This document shows positions 26,038 through 35,622 of a stretch of 64,000 nt of DNA, in pieces; the stretch's first letter is position 1; each line of letters begins with the position of its first letter. The DNA comes from Lacibacter cauensis. Its GTDB lineage: Bacteria; Bacteroidota; Bacteroidia; Chitinophagales; Chitinophagaceae. The stretch spans positions 1,127,953 to 1,191,952 of the forward strand of contig NZ_VLLE01000002.1 of assembly GCF_007830055.1 (NCBI RefSeq). Direction: 5' to 3'. A program made the position numbers and the translations under genes. The notes below the pieces were generated by a model. That model saw only the letters and a program-made list of their open reading frames with translations. It did not search any database and was not told where the DNA came from.

Positions 26038-28494
26038 TTATTGTTTTATAAATGTTTCTGTTGCACCATTACGGAAACGGATAAAGTATACCCCCGGTTG
26101 TAAATAATCCGTTTGCAAAGTATTCTGACGACTTCGTATGTGTATTTGCCTGTAGATTCTGCCTGACAGATCAAGTAAAGTAGCCCATGTGTTCACCAGG
26201 GCTGGATCATCAATTTCGATGGTCAACTGACCGCTTACCAAAGAAGGATAAAGCGTTATTGCTTTTGCATTTTTTTCAGCAGGTAACACTGCTACTCTGC
26301 TGTAATAGATTTCTCCATCCTTATCCACCATTTTAAGTCTGTAATACCGGATCCCTTCAAGCATGCTGCAATCGGAGAACTGATAGGAATGATTACCTGC
26401 TCCCGCCGCATCCACGATTCCTCTTTTTGAAAACAAGATGCCGTCTGTTGAGGCCTCCACGATAAAGAAACCGGTATTTACTTCATCTTTTGTTACCCAT
26501 TCGAGTCGGTTACAATCTGTTGATCTGTTGACATTGATATCAACCAGCGTAAGCGGCAGTGTGGCCGATACTGTTTTGACAAAAAATCCACTGAAGCCTG
26601 TTACATCAAAGGACACTTCCCAACGGGATGACGTGGCGTTCCATACAATATCCGCATCATTGGGATTGATCGTTGTGATCGCTCCTGTATAGGTCGACGG
26701 TAAACCTGTACCATTACTGCTAACCCCTGCTCTTTTTTCCACCAGCAGGTTCTGTTTACCTGTTGCATCCGCACTGTTCATCGGTAATTTAGAAGAAGGT
26801 GCAGGTACCTGGTTGTTGAATGCATCAAAGTCAGCCTGTGTAAAATACAAGGTCACTTTTGAAGTTGCTGCTGCGGTATTGGTTGCCGGTGTTATTTCAT
26901 AATGCCGGCGTACATAACCCGAAGGCTGTGTGCCCTGTATCCAGACGGTTGCAGTAACGGTTCCGCTCACGGTGTAAGGTGATCCCGATTGTACGGAGGC
27001 TACAAGATTCGAACAGTTTGAAAAATTGGTGACTCCTGTACCGGTCAGTGCAAGCTGTACGGTTGTTTGCGCAGTTGCCAGCGGATTGACGGAACTGTTG
27101 GCATGCTCACCTTCATAGGCTCCGATATCCAGCGTAGCTGTTCTGGTCAATCCCAAAAAATCTGTCGTCGGTGTACTGCCCGTTCCTGCACCAACGGCCG
27201 GCGAGCTGCATTGTAAACGCAGGCCATCATCAGCTGTACCCCAGATATTGTCCGCTCCGTCTCCGTCATTATAATTGACAAACAGGGGATTTCCATTGAG
27301 TACATTACTGGTAACAGTGTTGGTTACACTCAATGGAGATCCCGAAGCATCACGGATGATACAATTGTTAAACGTGGGCCAGTATTGCGAACGGGTTTCC
27401 GAACTATAGATTTCATTGCGACCCGGAACACTGGTGCTCGTTGGAGTATTATTCCATAAAATACAATTGCGGAATACCGCATCTGTAAAACCAGAATAGG
27501 CTGTTCCGGCAAAACGGGAGGTGTTATTGGCAAACGTACAATTCACAAAACTTGACGTATTGAATTCTGCTCCACCGGCCATCATTGCAGCACCATTGTC
27601 CGAACTGTTCCCATAAAAAATACAATTACTGATCGTGTGTGCGCCGGCATCGATGTACAAGCCTCCGCCACGTGAACCATCAAAGAATCCTGACCCGCCG
27701 GAGTTGTTGGCAAACACACAACGTGTCAAGGTCTGCGACGGCGTACCGGAGATCAATAACCCCGCACCAAATACACCAAAACTTCCACCACCTGCTAAAA
27801 AAGAATTGGAAAGGAATAAACAATCCGTAAAGGTTGAAGTGGACATCTCACTGACCATCCCTGCACCCCAGGAATCGTCATTGGTATCGGTGCAATCTGC
27901 ACTGTTTTGCGTGACAGTAAGATTGGCAAACTGTGTTGCTGCATTCGAATTGTAAATACCGGCACCTTTAAAGCGGGCAAGCACACGGGAGCTTACCGTA
28001 ATGGTTGACAGACCGGGCGCAGTTGCATAGCCTTTTGTCACTGTAAATCCATCCAATACAGACGCACTGGTAAGATTTACACTGAGCACAACATGATAGG
28101 CATTATCAGTTAGTGTATTGACAACCCCCAGATCTCCGCTCAGTATGGTGACATTTTGTTTCCAGTTACGTTGATTCAATTGCGTTTCAGTACCGGCAAA
28201 TCCACCATACAGCTTCACCCCTTCTTTGAGCAGAAAACATTTATCACGATTGTTCGCAGGTGTAGTGCTGCCGAATGCATCATGTGTTGGCAGATAAGTC
28301 CCCGCCTTCACCCAGATCTGATCTCCTGATGCAGCAGCAATGATCGCTGCCTGCAAATCTTTTTTCGCCGTTGCCCAGCTAGTTCCCGCACCACTATTGT
28401 TCAAGCTTCCTGCATCGACATAATATTTGGTTTGAGAAAACACTGTCAAACTGCAGTAAAGAATTCCCGTGATGGTTAGTACTATTTTACGCAT
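26038..28494 (-). CDS. Secreted right-handed beta-helix protein with T9SS C-terminal domain
   Basis: An 818-residue protein. A signal peptide (ending VFSQ) is followed by the start typical of bacterial beta-helix proteins: YYVDAGSLNNSGAGTSWATAKKDLQAAI and DQIWVKAGTYLPTHD. About residues 95-400 carry repeated helix coils (ISNCIFYGNSSDNGAAM, FVNCTFANNTSRFAG, FRNCILWNNTP). A choice-of-anchor region with DIGAYEGEH follows, then beta-sandwich material, and the last 75 residues (ITLYPSLVSGQLTIEI ... LQPGVYFIRFRNG ... FIKQ) match the type IX secretion sorting domain that attaches proteins to the cell surface or medium. No catalytic residues can be named; adhesion or polysaccharide binding is likely. 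Single gene. Confidence 0.88.
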   Translation of the reverse strand: MRKIVLTITGILYCSLTVFSQTKYYVDAGSLNNSGAGTSWATAKKDLQAAIIAAASGDQIWVKAGTYLPTHDAFGSTTPANNRDKCFLLKEGVKLYGGFAGTETQLNQRNWKQNVTILSGDLGVVNTLTDNAYHVVLSVNLTSASVLDGFTVTKGYATAPGLSTITVSSRVLARFKGAGIYNSNAATQFANLTVTQNSADCTDTNDDSWGAGMVSEMSTSTFTDCLFLSNSFLAGGGSFGVFGAGLLISGTPSQTLTRCVFANNSGGSGFFDGSRGGGLYIDAGAHTISNCIFYGNSSDNGAAMMAGGAEFNTSSFVNCTFANNTSRFAGTAYSGFTDAVFRNCILWNNTPTSTSVPGRNEIYSSETRSQYWPTFNNCIIRDASGSPLSVTNTVTSNVLNGNPLFVNYNDGDGADNIWGTADDGLRLQCSSPAVGAGTGSTPTTDFLGLTRTATLDIGAYEGEHANSSVNPLATAQTTVQLALTGTGVTNFSNCSNLVASVQSGSPYTVSGTVTATVWIQGTQPSGYVRRHYEITPATNTAAATSKVTLYFTQADFDAFNNQVPAPSSKLPMNSADATGKQNLLVEKRAGVSSNGTGLPSTYTGAITTINPNDADIVWNATSSRWEVSFDVTGFSGFFVKTVSATLPLTLVDINVNRSTDCNRLEWVTKDEVNTGFFIVEASTDGILFSKRGIVDAAGAGNHSYQFSDCSMLEGIRYYRLKMVDKDGEIYYSRVAVLPAEKNAKAITLYPSLVSGQLTIEIDDPALVNTWATLLDLSGRIYRQIHIRSRQNTLQTDYLQPGVYFIRFRNGATETFIKQ

Positions 28495-28867
28495 AATTAT
28501 GAGAAGATTTATTATTGAATCTTATTGTCCAGCGTTCCGATCGTTCAAGCATGAATCGGATCTTATACTTATTGGCTCTTACAGAATTTCAGCATTGCAT
28601 GCATCTACAATCAACGCATCCTTACAATTGAAGTCATCGACCAATTAGTCCCGGCGATATTAAAAAAGCAGCGCACGTTTTGCAAGGGTATACGACACCA
28701 TTCATTCCCGTCAACAATCAACAGCACGTGGTCTTTCTGTTTAACTCTTACCTCAAACGTTACCTATATCTCATCAACCAAAACAAAAACCGGAGATCAC
28801 AAGCAACGCAGGCTCATGCTTCTTCATTGAGAGAAAACGCACGGCGTGATTTGCTATGATCTTTCAG
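28495..28867. other. 370-base gap
   Basis: Upstream region of the beta-helix gene. I see no coding signal, no strong hairpin and no full match to the Bacteroidota promoter pattern. Confidence 0.4.
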
Positions 28868-29251
28868 CTATTGAAATTGATACGATATCTGTCCTGTTAT
28901 TACAGAGCTACCTGTAAACGTTGCCGTCTTCACGACACTGTTGTCAACAAGAATTTCAAGTTTCAAACTTCCGGTTCCTGAAGCGTCTCCACGCAGCGTC
29001 AAGGCATTACCTCTATTAACTGCTCTGCTGAAAGATTTGGAAAATGGCAAATTCTGATTAGAAATATTTGTTAAACCCCCTGTTTCATTTGCATAAATGA
29101 CACTTGTTGCCTGGGAAATCCCTGAGGATGGCGTTATTCTGTATTGTATCGAAACAGTATGCGGATAGACAGAATTTGATTTTTTCTTACAAGAAACAAT
29201 GCCACAAATAAAAAATATACTACACAGAAAAAATTTAGAAAATTGACTCAT
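28868..29251 (-). CDS. Small lipoprotein, unknown function
   Basis: A 127-residue protein. I start at ATG 29251, giving a lipoprotein signal MSQFSKFFLCSIFFICGIVSC followed by charged residues KKKSNSV; the longer frame from 29299 adds 16 residues. The rest is beta-rich (HTVSIQYRITPSSGIS, GSLKLEILVDNSVVKTATFTG, SSVITGQISYQFQ), consistent with a small beta-sandwich. Short lipoproteins of this type are common in Bacteroidota and usually uncharacterised. Confidence 0.72.
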   Translation of the reverse strand: MSQFSKFFLCSIFFICGIVSCKKKSNSVYPHTVSIQYRITPSSGISQATSVIYANETGGLTNISNQNLPFSKSFSRAVNRGNALTLRGDASGTGSLKLEILVDNSVVKTATFTGSSVITGQISYQFQ

Positions 29252-29400
29252 GTTTTTTAAACAAAAATCAATGAAAAGCACATCAATCAAAATGGACAAA
29301 AAGACATTTAGCTTGTATAATTCATACCCTCAACCAATAATATACGCAGCTACAGCTATCTTACAAATCACCTGGAATAAAGAAAGTACGTAATGGGTGT

Positions 29401-30252
29401 TTACGATCCTATATTCAAAGGAAAAAACGAATGCATGATAAGCGGCCATACTCGTTCATTGCCACGCTTAAAAAAACCAAAATGACCGATCTTTTTACTT
29501 TGCAGTTGAGCTGGATGGAAATGCAACTTCGACAGTACTGCTGCCGAATACTGATCGGAAAGCCAGTCAGTTGCATTTTGAGGTGCATAATCATCATCAG
29601 TAAATGATACTGCGATGATATTACCCATAAAATATTTGAAGTAATTTTTAAAGTTATCCTTATCACAATAATAATAATGACGATGCCTGCACCATTTTGC
29701 CCATTGTAATGCCGCATTAGCCGGAAGATCTTCGATTTTTGAATAACCAATGGCCGAAAAATAACCCTTGCTATACGTAACAAGGGGAACCCAAAAAAAC
29801 CAGGTGAAGAACATGCGGATCCTCTTCAAACCTTTCCAATGACGCCAATATCCGGATTGAGCCGCAATCAATACGATCCTTTCACATTGCAAACTACGTT
29901 TTGAAAATCCGATCAATTGTCCGCCCAGACTGTGACCGATTACCATTACCCGGTATGTTGGGCTTAAGTCCCTCCCCAACTGAATAACGGCATCTAACTC
30001 TTCAGCCCAATGCAAAAGATCACTATTAACGGACTTAAGACTGCCTTTTAAAGATTTTCCAATCCCTGAATAATCAAAAGTCACTACAACACATCCTTGA
30101 CGGCTCAACCAGTCTGCGAAATCCCGGTAATAATCCTGTACCACGCCGGCTGCACCGGCAAGCACAATACTACAAACAGGTGCATCAGACTGAAATATTG
30201 TTACAACAATTTCTCTACCCTTTAATTTCAAGTTCCGTGTCTGTGTTGTCAT
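29401..30252 (-). CDS. Alpha/beta-hydrolase (COG4757-like)
   Basis: A 283-residue cytoplasmic hydrolase. The core motifs are the oxyanion region VLAGAAGVVQDYYRDFADWL, the strand VVVTFDYSGIGKS, and the nucleophile elbow VIGHSLGGQLIGF (Ser in GHSLGG). It lacks a signal peptide. The last third has the DDDYAPQNATDWL segment, which would supply the catalytic Asp, and a late His (HFHPAQL or GHFGFF). It matches the predicted hydrolases that act on esters or amides, substrate unknown. Single gene with a 150-base gap to the lipoprotein gene. Confidence 0.85.
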   Translation of the reverse strand: MTTQTRNLKLKGREIVVTIFQSDAPVCSIVLAGAAGVVQDYYRDFADWLSRQGCVVVTFDYSGIGKSLKGSLKSVNSDLLHWAEELDAVIQLGRDLSPTYRVMVIGHSLGGQLIGFSKRSLQCERIVLIAAQSGYWRHWKGLKRIRMFFTWFFWVPLVTYSKGYFSAIGYSKIEDLPANAALQWAKWCRHRHYYYCDKDNFKNYFKYFMGNIIAVSFTDDDYAPQNATDWLSDQYSAAVLSKLHFHPAQLQSKKIGHFGFFKRGNERVWPLIMHSFFPLNIGS

Positions 30253-30466
30253 ACGCTACAAGTCACCAAATAAACGTTTAGTATCGTGCATAAATTTTCA
30301 CAATTTCAACCGCAATGAAAATGGACAAATAAACATTTGACTTGTACATTTCTGCTTTGCTGTGATGTTGTTTCCATATTAGGCATAACTATACAATATT
30401 GAGACAGTCAACAAATACAACTGAACGACCAATCGCATATACGTCATCGGTAAAGAAGTCTGCGCT

Positions 30467-31246
30467 TCAATAAAATTCATAGGTATACTTGAAATAAAAA
30501 AGGACGTCATTATGTTGAAACGTTTTAGAAGAAATCAACAACTGATCCGAATAGTTCAGCAGACTGACTTCACGGCTATTGGTACCATATTCAAGAAAAT
30601 TTATTTTCACAAGATTAGCTTCATTGTCATAGAAATACTCTTCTTCCCGATCGCTGTATTTAATTTTTGAACACCTGTTTAACCGGTCGTAAAAAAACAG
30701 AATCGTTTCTGGCAACCCATCCGGGTAATATTTCTCGATGGTTTTACTGACATTACCGGAGGTATCGTAGAAAAATTTTTTCTCGCTTATTGCTTTTTGC
30801 CCCTGTTTTACAATCTCCGTCTGCACTTGTTGGGCATTGTTATAGCTGTAAACCGTTCTTAATACCGGTTCTGTGTTCAATGAATATTGCAGTTGTTCGA
30901 CTTTGTTTCCCGCTGCATCGTAGACATAAATGACTACCGGTCTTTTTTCCTGATCTTGAACTGTCTGAAAAACCGTATCGATTTTATCCTTTTGAAAATA
31001 ACTGTAGGTTGTAGTCAGATAAACTTGCCCTTGTGCATAATCCTCTGAAAGATACAGTTGCCCAAGTTTGTCGTAGTATTTTCGGTTAAGGATAAAACAA
31101 TTGTTACCTGTCGAATCACAATCAAACTGTGTTACAGTTTTGACTTTTTTATTTTGCATAACCTTGGCATCAGGTAAAAAATCCTGTGCGTACAAAGTGG
31201 CATAATGGATATTGAACAACGTCATAAAAATCCAGTATCGGATCAT
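30467..31246 (-). CDS. Secreted YD-repeat-like protein
   Basis: A 259-residue exported protein (N-terminus MIRYWIFMTLFNIHYATLYAQ). It carries at least five spaced Tyr-Asp motifs: YDKLGQ, YDAAGN, YDTSGN, YDRLNR and YDNEAN, each followed by a short beta hairpin. This resembles the YD repeats of RHS/teneurin shells but is far too short to form a toxin-enclosing shell and has no toxin tail. Single-domain YD-like proteins are common in Bacteroidota and their function is not established. It precedes nothing recognisable; 43 bases separate it from the DUF4304 gene upstream, so the two may be co-transcribed. Confidence 0.7.
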   Translation of the reverse strand: MIRYWIFMTLFNIHYATLYAQDFLPDAKVMQNKKVKTVTQFDCDSTGNNCFILNRKYYDKLGQLYLSEDYAQGQVYLTTTYSYFQKDKIDTVFQTVQDQEKRPVVIYVYDAAGNKVEQLQYSLNTEPVLRTVYSYNNAQQVQTEIVKQGQKAISEKKFFYDTSGNVSKTIEKYYPDGLPETILFFYDRLNRCSKIKYSDREEEYFYDNEANLVKINFLEYGTNSREVSLLNYSDQLLISSKTFQHNDVLFYFKYTYEFY

Positions 31247-31289
31247 ATTAAAGCATATAAACTATTTACAAAAAGAAACCGTCACAGGT

Positions 31290-32261
31290 TTAATAATCAA
31301 AAGGTGCACTGGAATCACTTTTGTTGTTTGTTTTACCCGTAGCAATCATGATAACATCTCTTGGATCACCTAAAAACCCAGTATCAAACAGCCGCCTTAG
31401 TTCATGCAGGTTTCCATCTGCCATAATCAATATGCTTCGGGCTAACTGATCCTTTCCGACTGTAATATCCGCTTGATTGATTGACTGTAAAAGATGTTCA
31501 ACTTCGGCCTGTTCAACTGCAGCAGGAAAATAACGGGCAATTGCTTTATAGATATCTGCAAACAGCCAGTCCGCAAGTTTTAAATTAGACAGACTGTTCT
31601 GTATCTGGTTTTGCAAGTATGCATTTACATCCTGTTTCCCCGTTTTACAAAGCTCTATCAGTTTCAGATATTTTTCATTTCGCTGACGTTCACTTTCATA
31701 ATTGGATTCGGAAACAAATTTCGAGCACCGTTCAAATTCCTTTAACGCTTTTTCATATGCACCTGCCCGCAGATAAATATATCCAAAATCAAAACATTCA
31801 TAGCCAGGCGATCCCCAACTTACCCGATCACCGAATTTATTCTTTCCAAAAAAATTCTTTTGATACGACTTGATGATCTCTTCAGAAGTCCTTGTATTGT
31901 TATAAAACGGCAATACAGATTCCTGTAAAAGCCGGAGTACTTCGGTCAAACTTTTTTCTGTCACCTCATCGGTATCACTCGGCCACCAGGTATCCAATCC
32001 GTTTTTTGTCGCCAATTTCCCCAATCGGTTACCTGGACGAAGTACAAGGTAATTTTGATTTTCACAGTACATAGGCCGGATACTGATATCCAGCGTGAAT
32101 GTATGGGTGTGCCGATGCACATTAAAAATAAAAAACTGAAAAACCTGATCATGTGTCATCCTGCCAAATCCATCTTTGCCATATTGTTTAAAACCATGTA
32201 ACTGAAGAAATGGTCTTGCAACTCGATTCCAGCTTTTCAAAATATCTGATAGCTTACTCAT
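31290..32261 (-). CDS. DUF4304-domain protein with helical C-terminal half
   Basis: A 323-residue cytosolic protein. The first 150 residues match the DUF4304 pattern (LKSWNRVARPFLQLHGFKQYGKDGFGRMTHDQVFQFFIFNVHR, LDISIRPMYCENQNYLVLRPGNRLGKL). Middle residues look like a TPR pair (YIYLRAGAYEKALKEFERCSKFV), then helices to the end. DUF4304 proteins are often found with toxin or immunity loci but their role is not known, and I see no toxin partner here. Possibly co-transcribed with the YD-like gene downstream. Confidence 0.7.
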   Translation of the reverse strand: MSKLSDILKSWNRVARPFLQLHGFKQYGKDGFGRMTHDQVFQFFIFNVHRHTHTFTLDISIRPMYCENQNYLVLRPGNRLGKLATKNGLDTWWPSDTDEVTEKSLTEVLRLLQESVLPFYNNTRTSEEIIKSYQKNFFGKNKFGDRVSWGSPGYECFDFGYIYLRAGAYEKALKEFERCSKFVSESNYESERQRNEKYLKLIELCKTGKQDVNAYLQNQIQNSLSNLKLADWLFADIYKAIARYFPAAVEQAEVEHLLQSINQADITVGKDQLARSILIMADGNLHELRRLFDTGFLGDPRDVIMIATGKTNNKSDSSAPFDY

Positions 32262-32310
32262 AAAATATCTGCTTAGTTTGAATATTCCGGTTTAGGTCTA
32301 TTTATTAAGT

Positions 32311-33717
32311 TCAATTGTTGATAGAACGGGCTATTGAAATCATTGTCGTAGTAATTATTTCGAGGTCATGTATCGATGTCCGCCAGTTGACAAAAGAAGC
32401 CCTGATGCCTTTTTCCCCCTTATAAACAGTGGGTGTCATAAAAACCTTTCCCGTCCTGTTCAATTGTTCTAAAAATACAGCGACCAATTCCGGGTCACCG
32501 TTATCTTTCAAAGTAAAACAAACATTGTTTAAACGCACAGGTGCCAGCAATGCAAATTGCTCAGATGATGAAATAAATTCACCTAAACGACGCGCCATAT
32601 CAACCGCATTTTCAACAATCGCACGAAATCCGTTTTTCCCATATGCAGTCAGCGAAAACCAGACCGGCAGTGCCTTCAAACGTCTTGAATTCTCCGGTAG
32701 AAAATTCAAGTAACTGAACTGATCAGTCAATGAACCAAGATAAGGCGCATTGGAATTCTGAAAGGTTTCCACCTGCAGGTGCTGATGTTGTGCTTTGATG
32801 AAAAATACAGCATTTTCATAGGGAACGTTGAGCCATTTATGACAATCAATGGTGATACTGTCTGCGTATTCCCAACCATCCAGTAATTCACGGTATTGAG
32901 GCGAACAGGCTGCGAAGGCTCCAAAAGCAGCATCAATATGCCACCAAAAATTGTACTTCACTTTCAATGCAGCTATCGCTTTGAAATTATCAAAATCAAC
33001 GGTATTCACTGTACCAGCACTGGAGACCAGCATAAAAGGTTGTCCATTCAAAAGTGCGATTTTATTTTCCAGATCGAACAGATCAATACTCTCCCTGTTT
33101 CCTTCTTCCATTTCAACTTTTAAAATATTGGCACTGCCAATCCCTAACATTGACATGGATTTCAGAATGGAGGAATGTGCATTCGCTGATAAAACATGCA
33201 GGCCTTGAGTAATTCCGTTTTGAGCAATATTTTTTCCCTGACATTTACCTGCCCATTGTCTGGCTGTTGCGAGGCAAGTAAAATTAGACATCGTTGCTCC
33301 GGTTACAAATCCGCCGAGAAACGATTTGGGAAGCCCGAAGAGTTCTAATAATAAATTGATCGTTGCCTTTTCGATGATGGCAGAGATATCCCCCTGTCCA
33401 CTGGTCGCTTGCGTATTCTGATCATATACAGAAGCAAGCCAGTCTCCGGCAATGGCAGCCGGGGTTGAACCACCGGTAACAAAACCCAAAAACCTGGGCC
33501 CTGACGAACCGATAATCACAGGTTCAAATTGCCTATTAAATAATTCCAGTGCTTTCAGTGTGCCTACGCCTTCATCACTCAAGTTCTGACTGTATTCCAC
33601 AGCAACAGCTGTAGTCGGCCGTTGAGAAAGTTGCTGCAGGTAATCAAGTCCCTGTAATTTTACAGTCTCAAAAAGCGAGTCAATGGTTGCGAGATCTTCT
33701 GCTAATTGCGGGTGCAT
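32311..33717 (-). CDS. PLP-dependent group II amino-acid decarboxylase family protein
   Basis: A 468-residue fold-type I PLP enzyme of the aromatic-L-amino-acid / glutamate decarboxylase group. The cofactor lysine is Lys294 in SITIDCHKWLNVPYENAVFF, and the PLP aspartate is in WHIDAAFGAFAACSP. Its length is normal for the family. It would remove CO2 from an amino acid; which one cannot be told. The N-terminal part (AEDLATIDSLFETVKLQGLDYLQQL) is helical. It precedes the DUF4304 gene by 49 bases and may be co-transcribed with it. It ends 74 bases from the next gene upstream. Confidence 0.88.
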   Translation of the reverse strand: MHPQLAEDLATIDSLFETVKLQGLDYLQQLSQRPTTAVAVEYSQNLSDEGVGTLKALELFNRQFEPVIIGSSGPRFLGFVTGGSTPAAIAGDWLASVYDQNTQATSGQGDISAIIEKATINLLLELFGLPKSFLGGFVTGATMSNFTCLATARQWAGKCQGKNIAQNGITQGLHVLSANAHSSILKSMSMLGIGSANILKVEMEEGNRESIDLFDLENKIALLNGQPFMLVSSAGTVNTVDFDNFKAIAALKVKYNFWWHIDAAFGAFAACSPQYRELLDGWEYADSITIDCHKWLNVPYENAVFFIKAQHQHLQVETFQNSNAPYLGSLTDQFSYLNFLPENSRRLKALPVWFSLTAYGKNGFRAIVENAVDMARRLGEFISSSEQFALLAPVRLNNVCFTLKDNGDPELVAVFLEQLNRTGKVFMTPTVYKGEKGIRASFVNWRTSIHDLEIITTTMISIARSINN

Positions 33718-33791
33718 TGTACGTTAAGTTTTATTATTTTTAAGCAGCTTACTACATTACTTCATAACTGTATTTGAAACCGAGGATGCAT

Positions 33792-34817
33792 TTACCTGGC
33801 TTCCTTTTGTAGCACACTGATAATATCCTCCATTCTGTTCCCATAAAATTTACTCATCCATTCTTTCCCCTTCATCTTTTTCTCCAGAATTAAAAAAAGC
33901 GCTACCCCTTGTTCCTGTGACCTTTTTTTTCCACCCCGGCGAACTCCTTTAAGTGCAAGATCCTCCGGTAAATTAGCTCCCTGTTTATGTATCAGCCACC
34001 GGTACATCATATATTGTCCCAATCCTTCCATCGTAAGAAAGAGTTTATCTGCTTCTTTTAAAAAAGTGAAATTGTTTACAAACCAACGATTATGCCGATC
34101 AGTAAATACGATTAATGCTGTTTGCAGTTTTTCATCACGTTCGCCTGGGGAGTTTGACAACGCCGCCTGATAAAAACGATCCACCTCGATTGTAAATGCC
34201 TTGCAGTAAGCACTATCGGATTCAAAAACATCTTGTACAATATTATCAGTGATTGGATAAAGATGTGATTTCTTATCCTCCATCAATGCAAGCTGTTCTC
34301 CATAAATTCTAATTTGCTGAGAATGGGAATACTCATGTAAAAAAATTCCTACTAACAGATTATCGATTCCCAGTTCCTTACTTTCTACCCCTGCGTTTTT
34401 CCAAAAACTTGGCAGGGGCATAACAAAATATGTTTGTTCAGAACCCGAATCAACTGTGGATGCAAAAGCCATTATGGAAGGTTTAATCTGTTGACCATCC
34501 GGCAATAAAATAACATCATGATGTGGCTCAACAAACCAGATTAAATGTTGATTTTTAAATCCCGGACCTTTAAACCCAGTCTGTTTGCTGATGGTTACTG
34601 TTGAAGTAGAGTATACAAGCGAATCATCAAAAAAAACAAAATCAACGTTGGCTGGCCGATCTGCCTCGCAAATATCTTTGCTTATTGTTTCCCAGGCATT
34701 GAACCAGCTCTGCACGACTGCCAAACCCTGATCATTATTTTTCAAGACGTTCTTCCCGAAGCAAACAGCAGAACTTAAAAGAAGGATAAAAAGCGTACAG
34801 CAGTGTCTGATATACAT
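33792..34817 (-). CDS. Exported HExxH protein, putative zinc metalloprotein of unknown family
   Basis: A 341-residue secreted protein. I choose ATG 34817, which gives the signal peptide MYIRHCCTLFILLLSSAVCFG and has AAAGAG six bases upstream; ATG 34841 would overlap the PaiB gene by 14 bases. The zincin motif is FLHEYSHSQQ, and TMEGLGQYMMY about 100 residues later would offer the third ligand (Glu), as in gluzincins. The C-terminal part is basic (GVRRGGKKRSQEQ). I do not recognise a named peptidase family. Tight linkage to the PaiB gene suggests coexpression. If active, it is a periplasmic or secreted peptidase. Confidence 0.75.
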   Translation of the reverse strand: MYIRHCCTLFILLLSSAVCFGKNVLKNNDQGLAVVQSWFNAWETISKDICEADRPANVDFVFFDDSLVYSTSTVTISKQTGFKGPGFKNQHLIWFVEPHHDVILLPDGQQIKPSIMAFASTVDSGSEQTYFVMPLPSFWKNAGVESKELGIDNLLVGIFLHEYSHSQQIRIYGEQLALMEDKKSHLYPITDNIVQDVFESDSAYCKAFTIEVDRFYQAALSNSPGERDEKLQTALIVFTDRHNRWFVNNFTFLKEADKLFLTMEGLGQYMMYRWLIHKQGANLPEDLALKGVRRGGKKRSQEQGVALFLILEKKMKGKEWMSKFYGNRMEDIISVLQKEAR

Positions 34818-34827
34818 GACATTCTCT

Positions 34828-35442
34828 TTAATGATTTTCATTATGTTTCATCAACATACCAAGTTCCTTTTCTACAGACTTCTCACTGAACTTCAACGCT
34901 GTACTTATTGCCTTTCGTTCAACTTCAGTCCGGTTCTGACTCAATTTGAATTTTGCCTGTACCTGTGTAATGTGCATTTCAAAAGCAACGATTCCGTTTT
35001 GCATGTTTAGTTTGAACTTATCAGGCAGACCATTCCATTGCTGCAGATAACCCGGTTCAAAGTGCTGAATCGTTTTCATTAATAATTCTTCTACTCTTTT
35101 TTGCTCCCGAATAATTTGCACCTCTCCGTAAACATGAACAGCAACATAATTCCATGTCGGAACATTCAAAGCGGAAGTGTAATGAACCGGAGATATATAG
35201 GCATGGGGCTCTGAAAATATTACCAGCGAAATCTGGTTTTCAATCGCTTCCCATTGTTGATTCAATTTTGCAAAATGTGAAAGTAATTTCCAATGACCAT
35301 CTTCTTCTTCAACAATAAAAGGCAGATGAGCAGCAACAGGCAGCTTATCCTGCAAAGAGATGATTGAAGCAAAACTATATTGTTTAATAAAACTCAGTAT
35401 CTGATTACTGTCATCTACTGAGAAGTGTTTGGGTATATACAT
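34828..35442 (-). CDS. PaiB-family FMN-binding transcriptional regulator
   Basis: A 204-residue protein that begins with the family signature MYIPKHF and continues with the FMN-binding split barrel (LPVAAHLPFIVEEEDGHWKLLSHFAKLNQQW, ALNVPTWNYVAVHVYGEVQII). Its length matches PaiB proteins, which are linked to protease gene repression and to pyridoxamine-oxidase-like folds. The C-terminus (QNRTEVERKAISTALK) also fits. It lies immediately upstream of the exported HExxH protein, which recalls the link between PaiB and protease genes, but regulation is not shown here. Confidence 0.9.
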   Translation of the reverse strand: MYIPKHFSVDDSNQILSFIKQYSFASIISLQDKLPVAAHLPFIVEEEDGHWKLLSHFAKLNQQWEAIENQISLVIFSEPHAYISPVHYTSALNVPTWNYVAVHVYGEVQIIREQKRVEELLMKTIQHFEPGYLQQWNGLPDKFKLNMQNGIVAFEMHITQVQAKFKLSQNRTEVERKAISTALKFSEKSVEKELGMLMKHNENH

Positions 35443-35622
35443 TCGTTTATTTTTAACTGTTCAATTTACTGTCTGCTAACGATGCTTACTTACACCGTAT
35501 ATTTTCATTGTCTGTTCTAAAAAGCGCCCCATAATTTTTCGTTCATGCTCTTAAAAAGCCTTACGATCTCTCTTCAAAGAGTTGACAGTGCGGGTTTGTC
35601 AACAGCTTTCCGCGTTAATATG

